From Halisarca cf. caerulea (taxonomy: Eukaryota > Porifera > Demospongiae > Chondrillida > Halisarcidae), in assembly GCA_963170055.1 (NCBI GenBank), contig CAUJGJ010000332.1, positions 1,988,501-2,052,500 of the forward strand: a stretch of 64,000 nucleotides of DNA. The letters are read 5' to 3'. The notes below the pieces were generated by a model, which was given only the letters and a program-made list of their open reading frames with translations, had not been told where the DNA came from and did no database searches. Below are positions 12,417 through 24,617 of this stretch, piece after piece. Both the position numbers and the translations under genes were made by a program. Positions within the stretch are counted from its first letter, which is position 1, and every line of letters begins with the position of its first letter.

Positions 12417-15400
12417 ATGATGCAGTCACTGATCCTAGTACTCTTGTTTCTACTGTTTAGAATGCTATTGGCTTTTGACGAATGTTCTGTGGATAACTTC
12501 GAAGAGGCTAAGAGGCGGGCTAGATGCGCTGCTACGTGTGAAGAGGTAAGGCCTTATAAGCGCTATATCCGAGTATATACGAATATCTGTACATATTATA
12601 CGTGCATGCATGTCCAGATTCATGCACAATGTTGACATATAATATCATACTGTAATACATGAGACTTATATAAACCCGCGTATAAAACAATATATTTTTG
12701 TATAACATTTATAAAAGTGAAAATATAATATAGATATGGTTCTATGGTACTATTGCAAAAAGCAAAATCAGATTGTATTTAATTAAGTCAATGGACCGTA
12801 ATTATCATTATTAAATAAGTTATAGATCGATAGATGGTTGTACTACGTATAACTCGCTAGATGTACGTACTGTATTATTATGTTATACTAATAGCCACAT
12901 ATTACTATACACTACAATTAAAGGAAAATTTTAGCATTGCAAACATCAGCCACACTTCTTACATATACAGTACATTGAATGATTATTCTGCATGCCATTG
13001 GTAGTAAGCATATATGTTGAAATTATTGGTATATAAACTAATTCAAGGTAGTCTTGAATAATTTGCAAGATGCAAAGTGCACACACAACTATAAATTCCC
13101 GAGATCTCAAATGTTTCACTATATAGCTGCACACAACCAGCACAGAACAAATCGATCATACATAGTTTGTTGCATAAATGAATTAAGTTAGAGTCTTGAC
13201 AGCTTACTTTCACTAGTTGCTAGTCTGACATAGCCAGACCTTTTCTTGCCATGACTGACACCACTGGGAAGTCTTCCCAGTGACGTCATGCAGTCATGCA
13301 AGGCGAGATTGGGTCTGGCTATGCCAGACTAACTGGTTACCATACACATCCATCTCAGCTGAGTTAATCTGACAAGCACAATAGCTTGATTGGCTGGGGC
13401 CTCTCATGTATGTAAATTGCAAAGAATAAGGACAGTTTGCATACAATAAATTAATTGCATGACTGTCAAGAAGATAATAAAGAAACTAATATGACATATG
13501 AAGCATTTCCAGAAGATCACATGGGTGTAGTAGAGCTGTATACAAATTGTGCAATTCATGTTTCCTACTTAAGGGTCAGTTTTGTCCTGATTGTTTCACA
13601 CTTTCACACATGATCTAATTCTGGCATGTGTACATGCATGAATAACCTCTAGATCATGCAGACTCTAGATATCATTATACCCACATGATATTTCAAAGGT
13701 CAAAACATGTTTTCTGTAATATGTACACACATACTAAGTCTTGGATAGCATGATTCCAAGGTTTACAATGATAATATCATCACAACAGTTGCACTGCTGA
13801 CTTTCTGAGTGATCTTGGGTCACAGGACTAGAAGATGAGAAATTTATATAATACATACAATTGTACTTCACAAAATAATGACATACACTATATAGGTGGC
13901 TGCATTGTGGTAACCCCTTCCTTATTGTATAATATCATAAAGAAACTAATGGTTATTGCTCTGTAGCAGATCAGCAGCAAATTTACTGTGAAGTGTGGCA
14001 ATGAGTACATCTCTGGCAAACATGTTGAACTGAGTAGTGGTTTACTTAGCCATCTGATTTAATTATACACAACCATCACTTCTGAAAGGATAGCTGATAT
14101 TAATTGTGTTATTGGCCCATGTAGTCATAGTTCCATTATAATTGCATGATTCTGTATAATTTTATGATGATGTGTATATGTATGTGCATTTTACTGTATG
14201 GAACACATGACCAATGAAATACGTATAGCAAGAATTGACCAAACTTGGAACCATAAATGACTACCAGATGTGACATAGTCACAAACTTGTCTGTCTAAGC
14301 CTACCTTCTTAGCCCTCTTCCCTAGACATAATTCAGTGATATCAACTCATGCATTGGCTGTTGAACTTGTAGTTTAATGTCATTGCAATTCACGAAGAAA
14401 CTGTGCAGCCAACCAAAGAAGCTCACCGCGAACATACTTTATTATATAAGTAAATACTTACATATATCCAAAGTACATTGGTTGCATGTCCTCTGAGAAA
14501 ATAATATTGCATGTATATACGTGTCTATCATAATACCAAGCTCACCTCACAAGTATGGCAACTATGTGATAGCAAATCGATGCAATAATTCATAAAAATT
14601 TGAATGTAGTAGAATACACTAACTATAGAAAGTCTAGGTACCATGGTTGCACAAATGAAAGACATTATTGTGGACTACACATGGTAGGAAAGAAGGGGGG
14701 AAGGGAAAAGGGTAGTTGAACCGGACCAGAGCCAGCAACCTCCAGACCCATAGCTGACCCTTTTGCAGCCAAACCACTGGTCACTGCCAACAGGCCCCGA
14801 TCCATTCCCTCCTTAAGAACTGATGTAGGCGTGCCCCATCCAGGGCCTCCTTTGAAACTCCCACACCAGGCACTGACTTATCAGTGACAACTCCAAATGC
14901 TAACTAGAAAGTCTAGGTACCATGGTTGCGCAAATGAAAGACATTATTGTGGACCACACATGGTAGGAAAGAAGGGGGGAAGGGAAAAAGGCAGTTGAAC
15001 CAGACCAGAGCCAGCAACCTCCAGACCCATAGTATAATACTTATAATATGGAAATACATCAAAACAGGTACATGGAGAATGAAAGAATAGAGGTACAATT
15101 CTATAACGTTGGCATTATTTTCATATATATATATATTATATACATACGTATATGCATGCAAGCACCTTGCTTAGCAACATATGTATGTACATGCATTTGG
15201 GTGTTCGTGGGTTGTGCATTTCAACTGTTTTACTAGTACTTTTCTCACTCAGGCCTCCCAATTTAGACACTGTGTGGAAATGAACAATTCATCCTCAAAT
15301 TGCACTGAGGTAGCAAGTTGTGTATGCTATAGCATGCATAAGAGTGTTTGTATATTTGGTTTTTATAATTAATATGTAACTTTATATTAATTTTTAGCAA

Positions 15401-18400
15401 GCTGATTTCCCAATGCCCCTGAATTACAGTATTGGGATTGAAAATACAGAAACTAAGCTAACTCTGAAGATTGATGGTTTGAATGACACTTTCAATGATA
15501 ATGCAGTAACTGTTCTCTGCCCTGATAAATTTGATGACACTCTTTTTAATAAAAGCTATGTGATCTTGATTGTTGGAGTGAAATTCATGGAACTGGATAC
15601 TTCATACTGGACAATAGTAAGCTAGTAGTACAGTGAATGGGGGATAATACAAGTTTAGGTACTTGTAACTCTTTTCTGTATGTATACACATGTAGGTTGG
15701 TAGCAAGCAAGTTCCTCTGACTTTCATACCTTTCTGCTATAAATGTGTCATTAAAAGTATTTCTGTTGCCATTGCTGGAAATGACATTTCCGAAGATGAC
15801 TTCCAGAATTTTGAGATACAGAACAATGATTCTAATGGTAAGTGCAATACATACATACGTATTTGTACATCCTGGATGTTTTTGATTATAATATTTGTGG
15901 TTATATATTTGTATAAAGAACTTGTACATAATTATATATTACGTATGTAGCATCAAATGTACAAAGAGTAGGACAGCTTTACAACAAATTAAGTACCTAC
16001 ACAATGTCATAATATACTGTATTGTGTTTAAATGTATTCAAACATATTACATACATTCATGCAAAATATGATTGCAGGACTTGCCAGTCACTCAAAAGGT
16101 GTGCACTGCCAGTGTTGCAGTGAAATTATACCTGACAGGCATTAAGTACCTTTGTATATCCTTCAACTGATGAAAGTACGTACTGCATGCACATTTCATA
16201 TACATAGAGAAATGTCATACTTCTGTGTTTAAAATGCTATATCATGCATGTTCTTATGCTCACATCATGATAGACCTTATATACAATATGTGTGCATACA
16301 ACTGGAAAAAATAAGTATTTTTCTGTCAAGTGTATGATGTTTTGCATAAAATACAGCCATTTGAGAGAATGCTCCAGTCAGTAAATGTTTCATTTAATGG
16401 TATGAAATGTAATCTTGTGTAAGTATGTCTTGTAGTGTCTGCCTCCTATACAGCATTACCTGAAACCAGGCAATATTAACATGTGTGTAAACGTAACTTA
16501 ATCATGGCGATATTATCCCCTCCAATTCATCCCATATTTGTGATCCTAATGCAGGAATGGAACTAGACTCTCAACAAAAATTTCAAGTCAACAATACTGG
16601 CTATCTCATATACAATGAATCAACCTTTTGCTTTCCTGAAGTTAACCTGGAGTGGAATCTTTCAGGATCATACAAGACCTTCTATTCCTTGGCACTGGAA
16701 CACTTTGACATAGAATGCAAATGTGGTGAATGTGGACAAGGGCTATGTGGTATGCCATTAAGATCACTGTTCATTAAACAAAAAGTAAGGATACATGGAA
16801 AATTATTTTTCTATACATATTTCAACAACTTATATCCTGCCATTGTTGTGTATGCATACCATATATACGCACATACATACTGTCAGCAAAAGGGTTGTAG
16901 TTGTGCATTGACCATACTATAAAAAGCACCATCATGGTGGCAAACTCTCATAGTAAGAAGAGAGAACTTCAACACGGTAAGACACAACTATTCTAAAATT
17001 TTGTTCGTAACTTCTTAAAAGCTCCAACTAAAGCTAGGGTAGTTAGGAATGTACTAACCACGATAATCTGAGACAAAACATCAGTGTTTTGCTAATGTGC
17101 TATAAGGCCTTTTCTGGGAATTCCACCCTTCTTCACTAGCACTGGGCAGAGCAGTTATGGATGTTCCTTGGAAACCTCCCATCACAGGATTGGTCAATTA
17201 CAACCCTTTGCTGATACTTTAGACCTGCTAACTAACCAGTACTTGGCGTTAATCTAGGCATTCAGTGAAGATGTCTGTTTAATACCATCTAGCGGTTTCG
17301 GATTTTCCTTGTGATGGGAGGTTTCCAAGGAACATCTGTTACTGCTCTGCCCAGTGCTACTGATGACAGGTGGAATTCCCAGAAAAGGCCTTATAGCACA
17401 TTGGCAAAACAGTGATGTTTTGTCTCAGATTATCATGGTTAGTACATTTCAATCTACATACATACATACATACTGCATGTATTAAATGCGTATGCGCATA
17501 AGCCATGAGATGTAAAATGTGTGATTGTACTGCTAGGTATATAAAGTATATTGAGAAAGTATGTACTACTTACAAAACTTCCATATTACATTGCTGCATA
17601 TTTTGGGTGCACCTTAGGGTCGAACAAATTTTCATTATCATGGTTGGGTTGAAATAGAACCCCAGGAGTCATCGTATGAATGCAAGGTGCGTTTTGTCTT
17701 CATTATTTACTGTATGTAGATTTGTCAGCATTGTCAAAATTCATGTATATGCATACATAAGTGGAAAATGTTCAAACCCTATGTGCTTATCTGCCATTAC
17801 TGTATATAAGTGGGCAATATTTTCAATAGCATTGCTAAACCAGCACATTTCATTCAACAGTAATCATATCATTGCTATTTTGTGATAATTGCAACATCCA
17901 GATAAGGATAACAATCATGGCAATCCAAATGTTGACATATTTTGTGGCCGGTTAAGGATATCCCAATTTGAGGATACTTGTTGTGCTCATGGTGTACACT
18001 GTTTCTGTATAAAGCCTTGGTTTGATGCCATAACATATTATTTTATTATAGACAACAGTCAGAGCTAATTAAAGTAATATCTCCCATATCTATACTTATG
18101 CATGGATTACATCGTATTCGTGTTAAAGCACAATTTCATATCCACCACATTGTCCTGCTTGCAGCTAACAGCCATCTTTAGTGAAGATTTCAGCTGTGTA
18201 TCAAAATGTCTAGGTCTTTCTTCATGGGTTAAGGGCTTTTCCTTGGATGCTAGTGGTAAGTTGACTATTTTGCTTTCTACCACAAATACTATAAATGCTG
18301 TATGTGATCCAATAATTTAGAAATGTTACAGGTATCGATTTGTATGTATCCACTTATTTATAATAAGCATACATGCACCCACTCAACTGTACATGTTAGT

Positions 18401-21400
18401 ATGTACCACAGTGACCACAGTACAGTCATGTTTGGGTTATTCGACACAGTTTGTAGCTAAAATACTTGTCGGATAACAGAGGTTGCTGGATAAGTGAGGC
18501 AGATTTGTGTACATAGAGATAGTCAGTGTTGCTGAATTGATGGTTGGATAAATCAGGTTTCTGGATAACTCACATCCGGATAACCCAGGCGTGACTGTAT
18601 ATTATTAGCTGTCTTGTGTGCAAGAACATGCTGCAGATAGGAGAGTATATAGGTCTTTCCCCTTCACTTCATTCTAGGACGCCCTCCTGAAGGTGTAAGT
18701 AACATCACAATTGTTCAGGATGGATTCTGTTTTAACATATCATGGCTAGGGCCTTCTATAACCAACGGTAAGATAACTCACTATGAGGTTACAGTTATTG
18801 AATGGATGCCTACCAGTGCAATAAATAGCACAGGACATAACAACTTCAATACAACTGTAAGTTGATGATTTAACCCCCAAACTCATGATCACAAGCAGTA
18901 TGCCTGTGTGCAAGATAGTTATTGAATTCAGGCTAATCATCTCTTCATAGACAACTAGCTTGCAGTATTGCTGTGTGTACTGCAAGGCCTTTGATGGTAT
19001 TTTATTGGTAGTAAGTGTTGTAGGAAGCAACAAGTATGGCAGCAGCAAGAATAAAAGAGAAGTGGTTTATTGTATGTACTGTAATGTGTTGAATTTGTGC
19101 AATAACATTTTCATATTTTTCTTCTGTGAATTACCAATCATCCTATAGCTGTGATATATCCCTTAAGGCAGCAAGATGCAAAGGCTGAAAACTTGGGATA
19201 TATTGCCATTGTATTTCTTGTACTAATGGTAATAGTGGCAACACTAGTAATTTCTATTGCCTTGGTGAGATAAGATCATATTGAGGATTCTGTATGTATG
19301 TACAATTATTGAGACCATATAATGTGCATGTATATAAAATACTATAATCATTATCATAATATTGATTCGATTCTTACAATTTTTTGTGTCCACACACAGT
19401 ATATTTATAGTACAGCCTGTATGTGATGCCATGCTGAAATTTCCCTTAAAATTTCTTGTAAATGTGAACATACAGGTGAACCTCACTATAATGAACCCTG
19501 GATACAATGAACTTTCTGATATAACAAACATAGACCTTCAATGTACACTTATTTACTCTATATAAATGAACCCTGATGTAGTGAACTGTAAGCTTTAATG
19601 CACAATCCTTCTCATAATATTATACTGTTTTATAGAAGAGAAAATTGGGAAGAAAGAAAAAAGGAAACATTTTATTATTACAAACAAGTGCTAGTCACAG
19701 ATTTTTTCAGAAAAGTCCACCTTCACCTGTGGATAGATGGACCATCTCTGTGAACTCATTTGACCCTGATAGTTTCAATCTCATTGGGGAAGGAGCTTTC
19801 TCTTCAGTGTATTTCTGCAATGTACAAGGTCCGCTGTCAACTCCCACCAATCTTCATCACTTTAAAAATTGTGTGGAACACCCAGTGGCAGTGAAAATAT
19901 GCAAGGGTAAGTACATACAGTTGACCCTCTCTATAATGTACCCTGGATACAATGAACTCCTTGATATAACAAACATAAACCTTAGAATGTACACCTACAG
20001 TATGTATTCTATTGTAAGCAAATGTGATGTAGTGAATTAACCCCCTATTACAGTGAACCTTTTCAGCGGTCCTGAGGGGGTTCGTTATATATAGAGAGGT
20101 TTGACTGTAGTAGTAAATTTACAAGCTAAAGCTTTGCAACAATACTCTATAAATTATTATGGCCTTAGTATACGTACAGTAGATACTGTAGACCAAAATG
20201 TATGGGAAGATTCCCATGACATGCACAGCATTCAATTTTAACTTTAGGCTGTGTGCACTGCACTCTCATCAGCCAATAATGACCCTACCAACTTGGAATC
20301 TCCACATCTATTGCAAAGTGATGACAGAAGGCTCTAGATCACTACCCCACCCAGGGAGGCTGCACCATACTGTAAGACATGACTCCTTGACAATCCTTCT
20401 CTTTGTTCTACGTCCACACATCCTTAACAGTGCATGCAGGAATGCTGGACAACCGTGCTGCAGGCAGTAAATGGGAGATTTATAGGCATTCATGGTCTTT
20501 GTATCATTCCAATCAATATTGTCTTTGAATCCAAGGTTGTTTATTTGTGAAATTCTTTTATATTTAATTGTCAATCTCCTTTGCATAATATACACATGAA
20601 TCTGTTTGCCACAATTGAAATGATAATGCCAGTATTCAGAAAGAATACAAGATGTTTACAGTATATTATAACATTTATATACTATACATACAATGCGCAT
20701 ACTGTGCAGTATACTGTACACATACTGTACACATATCTCATACACATAATCTATAAGAAACTTAATCAAAATTTAATGCAAGTAAGAGATCTTCAGATCC
20801 ATAAAGTTTTTTATGAGGTGTTTCTCAATTATTTGCAGAAACTGCTTCTGAAAATGAATTGATTGCCTTCAAAAATGAATGTACCATTTACAAGCACCTC
20901 TCAGCCAACTGTTGTCCCTATATCCTACAACTTGTTGGGCTGCAACTACAGAGTCCACCTCCAATGATAGCACTTGAGCTGGTGTATTGTGGAAGCCTCT
21001 TGGATCTACTGCAAAACAGCACTGTAGAAGTCAGTATCTCAGCATTCATTCAATATAATAATGTAATATATGCCACTTACTGTAACTTGTGATGTGGATC
21101 TTACTTGCATGTACATAGATCAAGGAGGGTTCAAGTACAAAATGCCTCAAAGATCAGGTTTATGATGCAAATTGCTGCTTTGCTGAAATGTATTCTGTAC
21201 TATCAAATGTTTTCCTGTGCGGTGTCTTTTTTACTATTACAAATGCAGAAGAGAAAAATTAGCCTCATTGAATTTCAAAGGCAGTGTGAAGGGAAGGTGG
21301 ACTCGTTTGTTTCCTTGAAGGAGAGATCCAAGCAGGAACTGCAAGGAACAAATGATCTAACAATATCAATTAAATGGAGTCAACTAATGAAGTTCATTGT

Positions 21401-23216
21401 TCAGATAGCAAGAGGAATGGTAAACCAAACACAGAATCCGTGTATGAGCTCAATTTAAAAGCATATATATACGTATGTTCTGCATATTGATCCCCTTCTT
21501 ATATTTCACTCAACATTTATAGGAGTTTCTCATATCCCAAGGTGTCCTGCACAGAGATGTTGCATGTCGTAACTTTCTTCTAAGTAATGGAATTGTGAAG
21601 ATATCAGATTTTGGATTTGCATGTCTACTAAATGACCAAGAGTGTGTGGAGACAGACTTACCAACAGAATGCAAGCCACTTCGTTGGATGTCTCCAGAAG
21701 CCTTCAACATGAATCTTTTTAGCGAAGCATCTGAAGTGTAGGTATATTAAGGCCTGTGTATACTAGGCAATATTTGGGCAACATTTACAGGCTTTGATGT
21801 TTCAGGGAACATTGTTGCTTGAAACAAACTTTTTCCTTTAGTTAGCAACATGTTGCCCAAGATTGCTAACATGTAACATCCTAACCTACACTACGCAACA
21901 TTTTCCCATACAGCAACATGTTGCCTAGTGTAGGTTGGCCTTTAGATATCGAGAATGTGATGTAGTCACCTATAGCTACACACTAATACCATACTGTGTA
22001 CGAAAGAGACCAGAAATTAAGTGTATGGTACCATATTTATGCAAGCAACAATACTGTACCCTTACCATTAGCAGAACTGATTAGCTATCAACTATTCACC
22101 TATACCAATTTCATTCATGCACACATGCATCTCCCTACTATATAGTACAATTGCAGTCTAGCAAGTTATAACTTATGCAAGTTATTATATATTCTTTGTG
22201 AGGGCTATTTTCTCATGCGATTCATATATTAATTTCAGGCATAGAATGTCATGCTTTATGCCATATATTATTCATCCTATATAATCTTGTTGTATATTTA
22301 CTGTATTCTACATATATTTTGGGTCCCTGCTTACACCAGCCCATCATGCGTGTTGATGGTGACCCCTCCCCTGTGAAATAATATTAAAATACAACATATA
22401 ATACAATACATAATGCTATACATGTGCATGTGTGCATTATGTAGGTACAGTATGTACAGTAAAACCTTTATCAAAGGACATAACTGAAATGCAGAAACCT
22501 CCTTAATCAGGACACCATTGCTCTGTCCTTCACATTGACATGGGTACATTTGAATCCTCTGAAATATGGACATCTCCATAAACAGGACAGCTTACTGTGG
22601 TCCCAATGGTGTACTCATTACAGAGGTTTCACTGTATATACTGTAAGTCAATGACATTGTGTAGTTGTTGTATTGAATTGTTGTCTCATTTTTGTGCATT
22701 CACATGCAGATGGTCCTTTGGGGTGTCACTGTGGGAGATATGTACTAAAGGTATGAATATGTGGGTGCATTGTGTGATTGTAAAGTGTATACAATACATA
22801 GTACACGACACAAATTTGAAACTGTACACAACTCAAATTATCCATACGTATACTTGTTGTTATGTAGTAGTCTTTATAATGATATAGCATTTTCTGTACA
22901 TGAATGGGTATGCATAATGAGCCACTTTATCAAGACTATTCCGAACCATACAATAACATGATCATTATATAAACATAGCTTGCATGTACTTCATGAACAG
23001 CTGAATTACCATAATTATATCATTTGCATGAATCTTTATTAGAGTATTCAGACTTATTTATTTCATATTTTTTTCTTATTTTCTCTATCCTTCATTTTCT
23101 ATCTCTGTTTGCTTTTGTATCTTGAATCCTGGTTGTCTGGGATAGTAGACATTGGCTAAAGACTCTCCCTATAGAATACACCCACCTAACCTAACCTAAG
23201 CTTTGATCATAAATGT

Positions 23217-23263
<47 letters not shown>

Positions 23264-24154
23264 GGGATACGTATACATGTGATTATCGTTGTAAGCACAT
23301 AATAATGTACGTACATGTATAATTATGATATGTAACTGAAAAAAGAACAGTATAAATGTGTGCACCATTTGTTTTCCTTGTATTATTAACTTTCTTACAC
23401 AATAGGATGTTTTCCGTACTCTTCGTTGTCTGATGCTGAAGTCTTAAAGGCCATTCAAAGTGAAGACTACTTAAAATGTCCAGAAGGATGTGATGACAAA
23501 GTGTGAGTATAAACATCAGAGCAAGTTTGTTTTCTTAGAATTGTATCATTGCAATCAGTAAATCACAGTACAAGACTTCACTATGAACAACAGGGAATTT
23601 CTACAATGATCAGTCAAATATTATGAAAAAAGAAGTTAATCATATAAAAATACAGTATATCGAACAAAGCAGCCAGTAAGAGCATGCATTTCATGTTCAT
23701 CTTGTGATACAAGCAACTGGCCACATGCAGTATATACAATAGTATCATTGTAGAGTTAATTTCATCCATATAATATTATACAATCGATCCTCAAGCCATT
23801 GTCAACATCATAAGATAAACATGATGCATCTAGCATTAATCATTTTCTCAATAGTGTGTCCAGTAATAATTATTCTAATTCTAATAAGTACCAAGTAAAA
23901 AAGCGGCCAAAGCCTCTTACTGGGTACTTTGTTCGATATACTGTATTTTTATGATTAACTTCTGTTTTCATATTTAATTGCATGACTAATCATTTTAGAA
24001 ATTCCCTGTTGTTCATAGTGAATTCTTGTACTGTGATTTACTGATTACAAAGACACAATTCTAAGAAAAAAAATGCAGATGGTTGATTGAGTGTGTTTGT
24101 TGGATAGCAGATCTATTGTTGGATTGTTATACCTGCTGAATCACACACACACAT

Positions 24155-24228
<74 letters not shown>

Positions 24229-24617
24229 TAATGCAAAACCAGAAGGCCGGTGCTATATACATACATCATTGCTAGAATACAAACACTTGGCCTAGCTAGA
24301 TGGCACAAATTATAATTATTGATCCTTGACTAAGCACGAGGGCATTTTATCACACAGCTATGCATTGCATTATACTATATATGCATGCCCTATAAAAAAA
24401 ATACTATACATACTGTACGTAAGTTATAATGGTATTTTTGGTATAATATTATACATTTTATATACGTATGTATATTATTATTAGCTACCAGATTATGCTG
24501 CAATGTTGGACCAAGGACCGGACAAGCAGACCAACATTTACAATGCTCACAAGGAAGCTCGAGGAATGTATGTGTGAACTGTACCCTTATGTAGTAATGA
24601 CAGATGACAAACAATAG
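12417..24617 (+). CDS. Receptor tyrosine kinase with one FN3 domain and split kinase domain
   Basis: A type I membrane receptor that should phosphorylate tyrosines on ligand-induced dimerisation. Residue numbers follow my 859-aa model. A signal peptide (MMQSLILVLLFLLF) opens the protein, followed by a Cys-containing N-glycosylated ectodomain I cannot assign, then FN3 (exon 18678-18856, ISWLGPSITNGKITHYEV), TM (about 463-484) and a basic juxtamembrane segment. Kinase: GEGAFSSVY (538-546), VAVK lysine about K574, a kinase insert of about 40 aa, HRDVACRN (708-715), DFG (727-729), RWMSPEAF, WSFGVSLWEICTKG and CW..D...RPTF. Exons: 12417-12545, 15253-15309, 15398-15616, 15696-15837, 16078-16098, 16555-16784, 17618-17686, 17907-17993, 18165-18255, 18678-18856, 18951-19071, 19149-19264, 19636-19906, 20839-21029, 21249-21419, 21523-21737, 22710-22750, 23406-23502, 24485-24617. 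They sum to 2580 nt in phase. Exons 5, 7 and 8 are least certain. The insert recalls FGFR/VEGFR-type kinases, but without Ig domains I give no family name. Confidence 0.88.
13221..13331. mobile_element. Palindromic MITE, 111 bp
   Basis: The termini TAGTCTGACATAGCCAGACC and GGTCTGGCTATGCCAGACTA are inverted copies differing at two positions. The interior has a second palindrome, ACTGGGAAGTCTTCCCAGT, followed by GACGTCA. A short related word (GAGTCTGGCTACGTCAGACTA) occurs near 39795. Confidence 0.75.
14627..14753. repeat. 127-bp direct repeat, copy 1
   Basis: Begins AGAAAGTCTAGGTACCATGG, includes AGAAGGGGGGAAGGGAAAA and ends CAACCTCCAGACCCATAG. Copy 2 lies 279 bp downstream at 14906-15032 and differs at only a few bases, so the duplication is recent. 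The spacer is unrelated and GC-richer (CCCCATCCAGGGCCTCC). Confidence 0.9.
14906..15032. repeat. 127-bp direct repeat, copy 2
   Basis: Second copy of the unit at 14627-14753, same orientation and same length, with a handful of substitutions such as TGCACA to TGCGCA and GACTAC to GACCAC. It may be the long terminal direct repeats of a small element or a segmental duplication; I see no coding capacity between them. Confidence 0.9.
17048..17448. mobile_element. Long-TIR foldback transposon (401 bp) in an RTK intron
   Basis: The left arm starts AATGTACTAACC and runs through GATAATCTGAGACAAAACATC, AAGGCCTTTTCTGGGAATTC and AGCACTGGGCAGAGC to GGAAACCTCCCATCAC. The right arm is its inverted copy, ending GGTTAGTACATT. 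Each arm is roughly 150 bp, separated by about 100 bp. It has no ORF. It shares the core AAGGCCTTTTC...CATCAGTAGCACTG with the foldback at 34669-35012. Confidence 0.85.
18423..18597. mobile_element. Tigger/pogo-like MITE with TA target duplication
   Basis: The ends CAGTCATGTTTGGGTTATTCG (left) and CGGATAACCCAGGCGTGACTG (right) are inverted repeats flanked by TA on both sides (18421-18422 and 18598-18599). Internal GGATAA words recur, as in other copies of this repeat class. It is 175 bp and non-coding, inside an RTK intron. Assignment to TcMar-Tigger/pogo rests on TA duplication plus CAG ends and is inference. Confidence 0.8.
19473..19587. mobile_element. Truncated Tigger/pogo-like MITE
   Basis: The left end CAGGTGAACCTCACTATAATG and interior match the complete copies at 19918 and 26174 (GATACAATGAACTTTCTGATA, ATAACAAACATAGACCTT). 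The right terminal repeat is missing: the copy stops after GATGTAGTGAACTGTAAGC. Confidence 0.75.
19918..20107. mobile_element. Tigger/pogo-like MITE, 190 bp
   Basis: Starts CAGTTGACCCTCTCTATAAT and ends ATAGAGAGGTTTGACTG, flanked by TA on each side. It sits 11 nt inside the intron that follows the kinase VAVK exon (donor at 19907). It is non-coding, with the same interior as the copies at 19473 and 26174. Confidence 0.85.
21750..21941. mobile_element. PIF/Harbinger-like MITE, 192 bp
   Basis: Terminal inverted repeats AGGCCTGTGTATACTAGGCAA and TTGCCTAGTGTAGGTTGGCCT are flanked by TTA on both sides (21747-21749 and 21942-21944). The interior repeats GCAACATGTTGCC-type palindromes. It inserted 12 bp after the exon end at 21737. 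A 3-bp TTA/TAA duplication is characteristic of PIF/Harbinger; the assignment is inference. Confidence 0.75.
22457..22634. mobile_element. Tigger/pogo-like MITE, 178 bp
   Basis: Begins CAGTAAAACCTTTATCAAAGG and ends CAGAGGTTTCACTG, with TA on both flanks. The interior has repeated AGGACA words at intervals of tens of bases. It is non-coding and lies in the intron before the kinase exon WSFGV. Confidence 0.75.
23222..23262. repeat. (TA)n microsatellite
   Basis: About 40 bp of alternating TA in the intron upstream of the penultimate RTK exon. The surrounding intron 22751-23405 shows no other feature. Confidence 0.95.
23530..24070. mobile_element. Foldback element about 540 bp in the last RTK intron
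   Basis: The left arm runs from TTTTCTTAGAATTGT through AATCAGTAAATCACAGTACA and GAACAACAGGGAATTTCT to AAATACAGTATATCGAACAAAG. The inverted counterpart ends ACAATTCTAAGAAAA. Arms are about 130-150 bp and the centre is unpaired and AT-rich. There is no ORF and no clear target duplication. Confidence 0.75.
24138..24228. repeat. (CA)n microsatellite
   Basis: About 90 bp, nearly pure CA dinucleotide, in the last RTK intron, immediately 3' of the foldback element. Confidence 0.95.

Larger units (their letters stand above)
12546..15252 (+). other. RTK intron 1 (2.7 kb), non-coding
   Basis: AT-rich intron separating the signal-peptide exon from the rest of the ectodomain. It contains a palindromic MITE (13221-13331) and a 127-bp direct repeat pair (14627-14753 and 14906-15032), plus a short TA-rich run near 15125. 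I see no gene on either strand. Confidence 0.7.
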
